Assembly (NCBI GenBank): GCA_037145635.1
Contig: JBBCXB010000001.1
Location: 1,178,001 to 1,242,000 of the forward strand
Direction of reading: 5' to 3'
DNA length: 64,000 nt
From: JAATFS01 sp037145635
Lineage (GTDB): Bacteria > Pseudomonadota > Gammaproteobacteria > Xanthomonadales > Xanthomonadaceae
Below, piece after piece: positions 59,966 through 64,000 of this stretch (position 1 is its first letter; every line of letters begins with the position of its first letter). The position numbers were made by a program, and so were the translations under genes. The notes beneath the pieces are model-generated. The model worked only from the letters and a program-made list of their open reading frames with translations. It was not told where the DNA came from and ran no database searches.

Positions 59966-59970
59966 TCAAT
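59952..59970. promoter_or_regulatory. Fur-box-like palindrome
   Basis: AATGAGAAT-T-ACTCTCAAT: 16 of 18 positions fit the common proteobacterial Fur site AATGAGAATnATTCTCATT. It lies at the 3' ends of both flanking genes (C13 stop codon is inside it) rather than before either one. Confidence 0.6.
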
Positions 59971-60991
59971 TTTCCGGGGGCACGGCGCGTGCCGCGGCGG
60001 CGGCCGCGTTGACCGCAGGGCCGGGCTGCGAGGCCGTGCCGCCCTCGACCGAGGCCGCCGCCTCGGTGTCGGCGGTCACCGCGGGATACGGGTACGGCAC
60101 CGCGGGGCCGGGCACCACGCCGTGCCGCCAGCGCGCCAGCGCCTCGCCGATGCGCCGGCCCTGCGAGATCTGCGGCAGCGACGGGGGCTCGCCCTCGCGG
60201 CGTTCGCGTTCGCCGATCGCCAGCTTCGCCATGCGGAACGCCTCGGCCATGTCGGCGGTGCGGTTCATCGCGTCCACCAGCCAGGCCTGGCCGAAGTAGG
60301 TGGCGTTGGAGGTGTTGCCGCAGCCGAACGACGGCCGGTCGGCGCGCGCGGCCGTCAGCACCAGCGTGCCGGCGCTGCGCAAGGCCGGGATGAAGCCGCC
60401 GGAGTAGCAGGCCGACAGCACCACCACGCGGTTGCGGATGCCGGAGGCGTCGAGCGCGCGGCGCAGGTCGTCGGGGCTGATGTAGTCCTCTTCCCCCGGG
60501 CCGACCTGCACGTACAGCGTGGCGTCCTCGGTGCCGTGGCTGGTGAGGAACAGCAGCAGCACGTCCTCGCGCCGGTCCATGCGCCCGCCGAGCGCGACCA
60601 GCGTGTCGTAGAGATTGTCGTAGGTGGCCAGCGGCGCGTACGGGTGCTCGCCGAGGTTGTCCGTATGGTTGACCAGGGTCACCACGCGGCCGCGCGCATC
60701 GAAGCGCCGTTCGAACAGCTCGCGCAGGTACAGGGTCTCGTTGCGGAACACCGCGTCGCTGGCGTCGCCGGCAAAGCCCACCACGTACAGGTCGGTGACG
60801 CCCGGCCGCTGCGGCCGCACGGCCGCCAGCGCCTGCCTCAGCTGCGCCTGGTCGACCGGGTCCTCCTGCGCCTCCGCCGGCGCCGAAGCGGGCCCGGCCT
60901 CCAGCGTGCAGCCGGCGCCCAGCCCGGCGAGGGCGACGGCGAGGGCCAGCAGCGCGGCCCGGGGCAACAGGGAAACAAGGACAGATCGCAT
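59966..60991 (-). CDS. C13 (legumain-like) cysteine peptidase, lipoprotein
   Basis: 341 residues. Lipoprotein signal: ALAVALAGLGAGC, lipid Cys28. Clan CD catalytic dyad: His152 in FLTSHGTEDATLY and Cys195 in VVLSACYSGGFIPAL, 43 residues apart as in legumain/caspase folds. Other conserved parts: DLYVVGFAGDASDAVF and PDDLRRALDASGI. Legumains cleave after Asn/Asp; bacterial lipoprotein versions are little known, and role (processing of surface proteins, defence) is open. ATG 60991 was chosen for the signal; a TTTACA/TACAGT-like element upstream supports it. The tail is Ala/Pro-rich. Divergent from a small exported protein gene. Confidence 0.82.
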   Translation of the reverse strand: MRSVLVSLLPRAALLALAVALAGLGAGCTLEAGPASAPAEAQEDPVDQAQLRQALAAVRPQRPGVTDLYVVGFAGDASDAVFRNETLYLRELFERRFDARGRVVTLVNHTDNLGEHPYAPLATYDNLYDTLVALGGRMDRREDVLLLFLTSHGTEDATLYVQVGPGEEDYISPDDLRRALDASGIRNRVVVLSACYSGGFIPALRSAGTLVLTAARADRPSFGCGNTSNATYFGQAWLVDAMNRTADMAEAFRMAKLAIGERERREGEPPSLPQISQGRRIGEALARWRHGVVPGPAVPYPYPAVTADTEAAASVEGGTASQPGPAVNAAAAAARAVPPEN

Positions 60992-61226
60992 GGACGAGGG
61001 CAGGGAAGGCCGGCGGGGCGCCGTGACGCCTACTGTAAACCGGCCCATGCGCCGGCTGGCACACGGCAGGGCGCAGGCGCGGCCCCGTGTGCGGACATGC
61101 GTCGCCGCCGATCGTCTGCCCCCGCATCCGGGTCTGTCTCGCAGGCTTCGACCGCTGTGCCGCGGGCCCGACCGCGCTACCCTGCGCACCCAGGGGCCCG
61201 TGCGGGCGCCGGCGAAGGAGACACCG

Positions 61227-61769
61227 ATGCGGCATTGGGCCTGGTTGTTGATGGTGGCGGGGGCCGGCGCGGGGCCCGGGCAGGCGCGCGAGCGGCCGCC
61301 CAGCGGGGTCGAGGTGGACGAGACCCGCGAGGTGGTCCTGGCGACGCGGCTTCCCGCGGCCTGCGTCGCCATCGCCATGCAGGGGGCCACGGTCTACCTC
61401 GACCGCGACGCGCTGGCGCGCGAGGCCACCCCGCCGGCCCAAGGCGACGAGGCGGCGCGGCGCGAGACCGGACTCACCGCCGATCGCGCGCAGTCATTGC
61501 TCGCGGCGCTGGGAACCGCGCGGACCCGGGAGGGCTGCGTGCCGCTGGCGGCCGAGGCGCTGCCGGCGCAGGCGGCCTATCTGGTACTGGAACATCTGGA
61601 GGACGGCCGCGCCGTGCTGCGCGACGGAACCACGCAGGCGCTGCAGCCGCGGGTGGCGATCCGCTACCTGGGCACGAACTGCGGCCCGATGTGCGGCTCC
61701 GGCCACATCGACGTCGCGCTGCCGGGGCAGCCGCGGCCGTTCTGGGTGGTGTCGTGGTGGCAGTCCTGA
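61227..61769 (+). CDS. small exported protein, unknown function
   Basis: 180 residues, not recognised. MRHWAWLLMVAGAGAGPGQA is a short signal peptide; the rest is mixed alpha/beta with four Cys (PAACVAIA, REGCVPLA, GTNCGPMCGSGH), so disulphides in the periplasm are likely. AAGGAG 8 bases before the ATG supports the start. It is divergent from the C13 peptidase gene; the two may share a control region, and it could be a substrate or partner, but that is only suggested by position. Confidence 0.65.
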   Translation: MRHWAWLLMVAGAGAGPGQARERPPSGVEVDETREVVLATRLPAACVAIAMQGATVYLDRDALAREATPPAQGDEAARRETGLTADRAQSLLAALGTARTREGCVPLAAEALPAQAAYLVLEHLEDGRAVLRDGTTQALQPRVAIRYLGTNCGPMCGSGHIDVALPGQPRPFWVVSWWQS

Positions 61770-62243
61770 GCGAGGCCGCCGGCCGGCACCGCCGCGTCGC
61801 GAGATACGGCTTGCCGGTGACGGTCGGGCTCTGACTGCCGCGGTGGCATCCGCAACGGGTGGAGGCCGCCGGCCCGGGCCATCTCGATCGTTGGCTGCGT
61901 CCCCGTCGCGCCGGTTCCTGTCGCACCCGGTACGCCCGGGCCGGCGGCTGAACTGAAGGCAGGCGGGGAAAGCGTCCGCGGCGAATCAGGTCCCACCCCG
62001 GCCCGCGATCGCCAGCGCTGCGTGCACCCGCGCCTGGCGGCGACAACCGCCGCAGAGGCAGCGACCGTGGCCGCCGGCGGGGGAGGACCGCCCGCATGGT
62101 GTGGTCCAGCGTCGTGGACCTGTGCCTGGCGGCGACAACCGCCGCCGCCGGCGGGGAGAGGACCGGCCGCATGGTGCGGTCGTCCTGCGTCGTGGTCTTG
62201 CGTCTCCGGCGACCGGCGGCGGCGGTCGTGGTCGCCTGCGGGA
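61770..62243. other. 474-bp intergenic region with a degenerate tandem repeat
   Basis: No gene is supported. The left 250 bp are featureless GC-rich DNA. The right part, downstream of mtnC on its strand, holds the 92-bp-period repeat described separately. Short hairpins such as CCGCA-TGG-TGCGG occur in each copy and might end the mtn transcript. Confidence 0.6.
62032..62200. repeat. imperfect tandem repeat, period about 92 bp
   Basis: The 22-mer GCCTGGCGGCGACAACCGCC plus GC occurs at 62032-62053 and 62124-62145; further matches follow in register (CCGCATGGTGTGGTCC / CCGCATGGTGCGGTC; GCGTCGTGG). A decayed third copy starts near 62201. Confidence 0.8.
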
Positions 62244-62942
62244 TCAGAGGGCGATCTGGCCGAAGCTCTCCACGCGTGGATGCTTGCCGATCTCCGGCTC
62301 GCCACGCGGGGTGGGATAGTCCTCGAGCCGGTCGATCAGGGCGGTGCGCATGCCGGCACGGGTGGCCGCGTCGAGTTCCTCGACCACGTCGGACAGGAAC
62401 AGGATGTCGCCCGGCGCCAGCCCCAGGTTCTCGGCGATGCGGCGATAGCTGGCGCTCTCGCGCTTGCCGCCGATCTCGGTGTCGAACCAGCCGGAGACCA
62501 GCGGGCTCAGGTCGCCGGCGTCGCTGTGGGCGAAGAACAGCTTCTGCGCCGGCACCGAGCCGGAGGAATAGACGTACAGCGGAATGCCTTCGGCCTGCCA
62601 CGCGCGCAGGTGCTCGGCCGCGTCGGGATAGATGTGCGCGGTGAAGTCGGCGGTGCGATAGCCGTCCTCCCAGATCATGCCCTGCAGCGCCTTGAGCGCG
62701 GTGTGCTTGCGGTCCTCGTCGATCCAGCGCTGCAGCGTGGCCACCAGCGTGGCGTCGTCCACGTCCTCGCCGATCTCGTCGGCGACCTGGTTGAGCCAGT
62801 GCCGCACCTGCGGGTGGTTGCCGTGCTCGCGCACGAACGTCGGCAGCGCACGCCGCGCGTACGGGAACAGCACGTCCTTGACGAACGAGATGCTGCTGGT
62901 GGTGCCTTCGATATCGGTGAGGATCGCTTGCGGTCGGGTCAT
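62244..62942 (-). CDS. mtnC: enolase-phosphatase E1 (acireductone synthase)
   Basis: 232 residues, HAD superfamily. AILTDIEGTTSSISFVKDVLFPYA with Asp10 and Glu12 (the E1-specific DxE instead of DxD), YVYSSGSVPAQKLFF, GDLSPLVSGWFDT, and DILFLSDVVEELDAATRAGM. Enolises and dephosphorylates DK-MTP-1-P to acireductone in methionine salvage. The start lies 2 bp after the mtnD stop. Confidence 0.97.
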   Translation of the reverse strand: MTRPQAILTDIEGTTSSISFVKDVLFPYARRALPTFVREHGNHPQVRHWLNQVADEIGEDVDDATLVATLQRWIDEDRKHTALKALQGMIWEDGYRTADFTAHIYPDAAEHLRAWQAEGIPLYVYSSGSVPAQKLFFAHSDAGDLSPLVSGWFDTEIGGKRESASYRRIAENLGLAPGDILFLSDVVEELDAATRAGMRTALIDRLEDYPTPRGEPEIGKHPRVESFGQIAL

Positions 62943-62944
62943 CG

Positions 62945-63511
62945 TCAGCTGGCCTTCTGAGGTTTCTCGGGGGCGTAGCGGGGGAATTGTCGGGCGATCT
63001 CGGTGCCGGTGAAGTGGCCGACCCAGCCATCGGGCTCGGTGAAGAAGCGGATGGCGATGAAGTACGGTTCCTCGCCCATGTCGAACCAGTGCAGGGTGCT
63101 GTCGGGCACGGCGATCAGGTCGTCCTTGACGCACTCGATCTCGTACACCTTGTCGTCCACGTGCAGCGTGAAGAGCCCGGAGCCGGCGACGAAGAAGCGC
63201 ACCTCGTCTTCCTTGTGGAAATGCTCGTCCAGGAACTTGGCGCGCATTTCCTCACGCTTGGGGTTGTCCGGGGCGATGCTGACCACGTCGACGGTCTTGA
63301 AGCCGCGCTCGGCCACCAGGCGGTCGATGTCCTCGCGGTAGGCGGCCATGACCTGCTCGGGCGTGGCACCGGGCTCGACCGGCTGGGTGGCCTTCCAGCG
63401 TTCGAAGGTCACGCCGATCTTCTGCAGTTCGGCGACGATCGCGTCGCCGTCGCGGCTGTCGAACTGCGGGGTGTCAGGATGGTGGTCGGCGAAGATGCGG
63501 AGTCTGCTCAT
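62945..63511 (-). CDS. mtnD: acireductone dioxygenase
   Basis: 188 residues, cupin. Metal ligands His97, His99 and Glu103 in DEHFHKEDEVRFF, and His141 in STLHWFDMG. Oxidises acireductone to the keto-acid precursor of methionine (Fe form) or to the off-path product with CO (Ni form). It lies 9 bp after mtnB on the same strand; a single mtnBDC transcript is evident. Confidence 0.97.
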   Translation of the reverse strand: MSRLRIFADHHPDTPQFDSRDGDAIVAELQKIGVTFERWKATQPVEPGATPEQVMAAYREDIDRLVAERGFKTVDVVSIAPDNPKREEMRAKFLDEHFHKEDEVRFFVAGSGLFTLHVDDKVYEIECVKDDLIAVPDSTLHWFDMGEEPYFIAIRFFTEPDGWVGHFTGTEIARQFPRYAPEKPQKAS

Positions 63512-63520
63512 GGCGGGGGG

Positions 63521-64000
63521 CTAGATGACGTAGGGAGGGGGAGAGGCGGCGCCGCTGGCCCGCGGGCCGCGCAGCTTCAGCAGCTCGAGCTCGCAGTGCA
63601 GCAGGAACTCGAATGCCTCCAGGTGACGGCGCGCCTCGGCCATGTTGCGGCCCCAGGCGTACAGGCCGTGCCCTTCGATGAGATACCCCCACATGCCCTG
63701 TTTGTCCAGCAGGGCCTCCACCTGGGCGGCGAGCACGTTCATGTCCTGGGTGTTGGCGAACACGGGGACCTCGACGGCGGTCTCGTGGGTGGTGTTGCCC
63801 TCGAAGGCCTTGAGCAGCTCGTAGCCTTCCAGGCGGATCGGGCCGCTGCCGGCATACAGCCGCGAGGCGATGGTCTGCACCGGCGAGTGCGTGTGCAGCA
63901 CGCAGCCGACCTCGGGGAAGCGGCGATACAGCTGGGTATGCAGCAGGGTCTCGGCGGAGGGGCGCAGCGGGCGTCCGACGGCATGTCCGTCGAAGTCCAC
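63521..64000 (-). CDS. mtnB: methylthioribulose-1-phosphate dehydratase, partial (5' end outside window)
   Basis: The last ~160 residues of a class II aldolase-type enzyme; it continues past the window edge, so the apparent GTG at 64000 is not taken as the start. Zinc-binding CVLHTHSPVQT and the later IEGHGLYAWGRNMAEARRHLEAFEFLL are typical of MtnB. It dehydrates MTRu-1-P ahead of MtnC. Order mtnB-mtnD-mtnC on the minus strand. Confidence 0.95.
   Translation of the reverse strand: MDFDGHAVGRPLRPSAETLLHTQLYRRFPEVGCVLHTHSPVQTIASRLYAGSGPIRLEGYELLKAFEGNTTHETAVEVPVFANTQDMNVLAAQVEALLDKQGMWGYLIEGHGLYAWGRNMAEARRHLEAFEFLLHCELELLKLRGPRASGAASPPPYVI

Noticed and set aside
61181..61226. Shared promoter for the small exported protein and the C13 gene
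   Set aside because: The intervening 235 bp show no convincing -35/-10 pair on the plus strand; only position suggests it.
1..64000. CRISPR arrays, insertion sequences, integrases, att sites, rRNA
   Set aside because: No regularly spaced identical repeats, transposase or integrase motifs, terminal inverted repeats, or rRNA sequence were found; the two tRNAs show no flanking direct repeats that would mark an integrated element.

Overview
The window is a very GC-rich (roughly 70% or more), densely coded chromosomal segment with the gene content and gene order of the Xanthomonadaceae/Lysobacteraceae (Xanthomonas, Pseudoxanthomonas, Luteimonas, Lysobacter group). The strongest pointers are a xyloglucan-utilisation block like that of Xanthomonas, the order pcnB-folK-panB-panC-panD-pgi, a TrpR-type regulator directly before hisGDCBHAFI, and GTG starts with 1-4 base stop/start overlaps. 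No insertion sequences, prophage or CRISPR array were seen.

Region by region. 1-14101: a plus-strand xyloglucan/xylose block: 3' end of a GH74 xyloglucanase, CE20-type acetylesterase, GH35, GH31 (PA14-containing), GH95 fucosidase, xylulokinase, xylose isomerase and an MFS sugar symporter, closed by a perfect 15-bp inverted repeat. Together these strip acetyl, galactose, xylose and fucose from xyloglucan fragments and send xylose into the pentose phosphate pathway. 14282-16502: a lower-GC island with a MASE1-like membrane protein whose C-terminus looks like a decayed histidine kinase, a small secreted protein on the opposite strand, and tRNA-Glu(CTC). 16586-22127: pcnB (apparent AUC start), folK, panBCD and pgi. 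22477-26822: lipoprotein GH3 beta-glucosidase and an SSS-type sugar symporter.

26829-31210 (minus): a lysozyme-like orphan, a GAF/degenerate-GGDEF/EAL protein, and the redox two-component pair RegA/RegB. Divergent from regB is ispG with an overlapping PAP2 phosphatase gene. 33325-40462 (minus): a tightly overlapped chain of aldehyde dehydrogenase, DUF4190, methyltransferase, pyrD, murB, EamA transporter, Asp/Glu racemase and a Crp-family regulator. Then come tRNA-Arg(CCT) and tspO.

41720-46916: the threonine operon thrABC, preceded by a Thr/Ile-rich leader peptide and alternative hairpins (attenuation). 47017-50121: L,D-transpeptidase, an FNR-type regulator and hisS. 50380-57975: a TrpR-type repressor gene with a perfect palindrome at its start, then the complete histidine operon. 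58050-61769: a secreted metallophosphatase, a C13 (legumain-like) lipoprotein peptidase and a small exported protein, with an orphan Fur-box-like palindrome. 62244-64000 (minus): methionine-salvage genes mtnC, mtnD and partial mtnB.

The most interesting items are regulatory: the Thr leader, the HisR-type operator, a RegA-box palindrome between regB and ispG, the noncanonical pcnB start, the orphan Fur box with a nearby minus-strand terminator (possible iron-responsive sRNA), a GGGGAC x5 repeat in the hisF ribosome-binding region, and the decayed MASE1 kinase. All functional calls come from reading the sequence; no database search was run.
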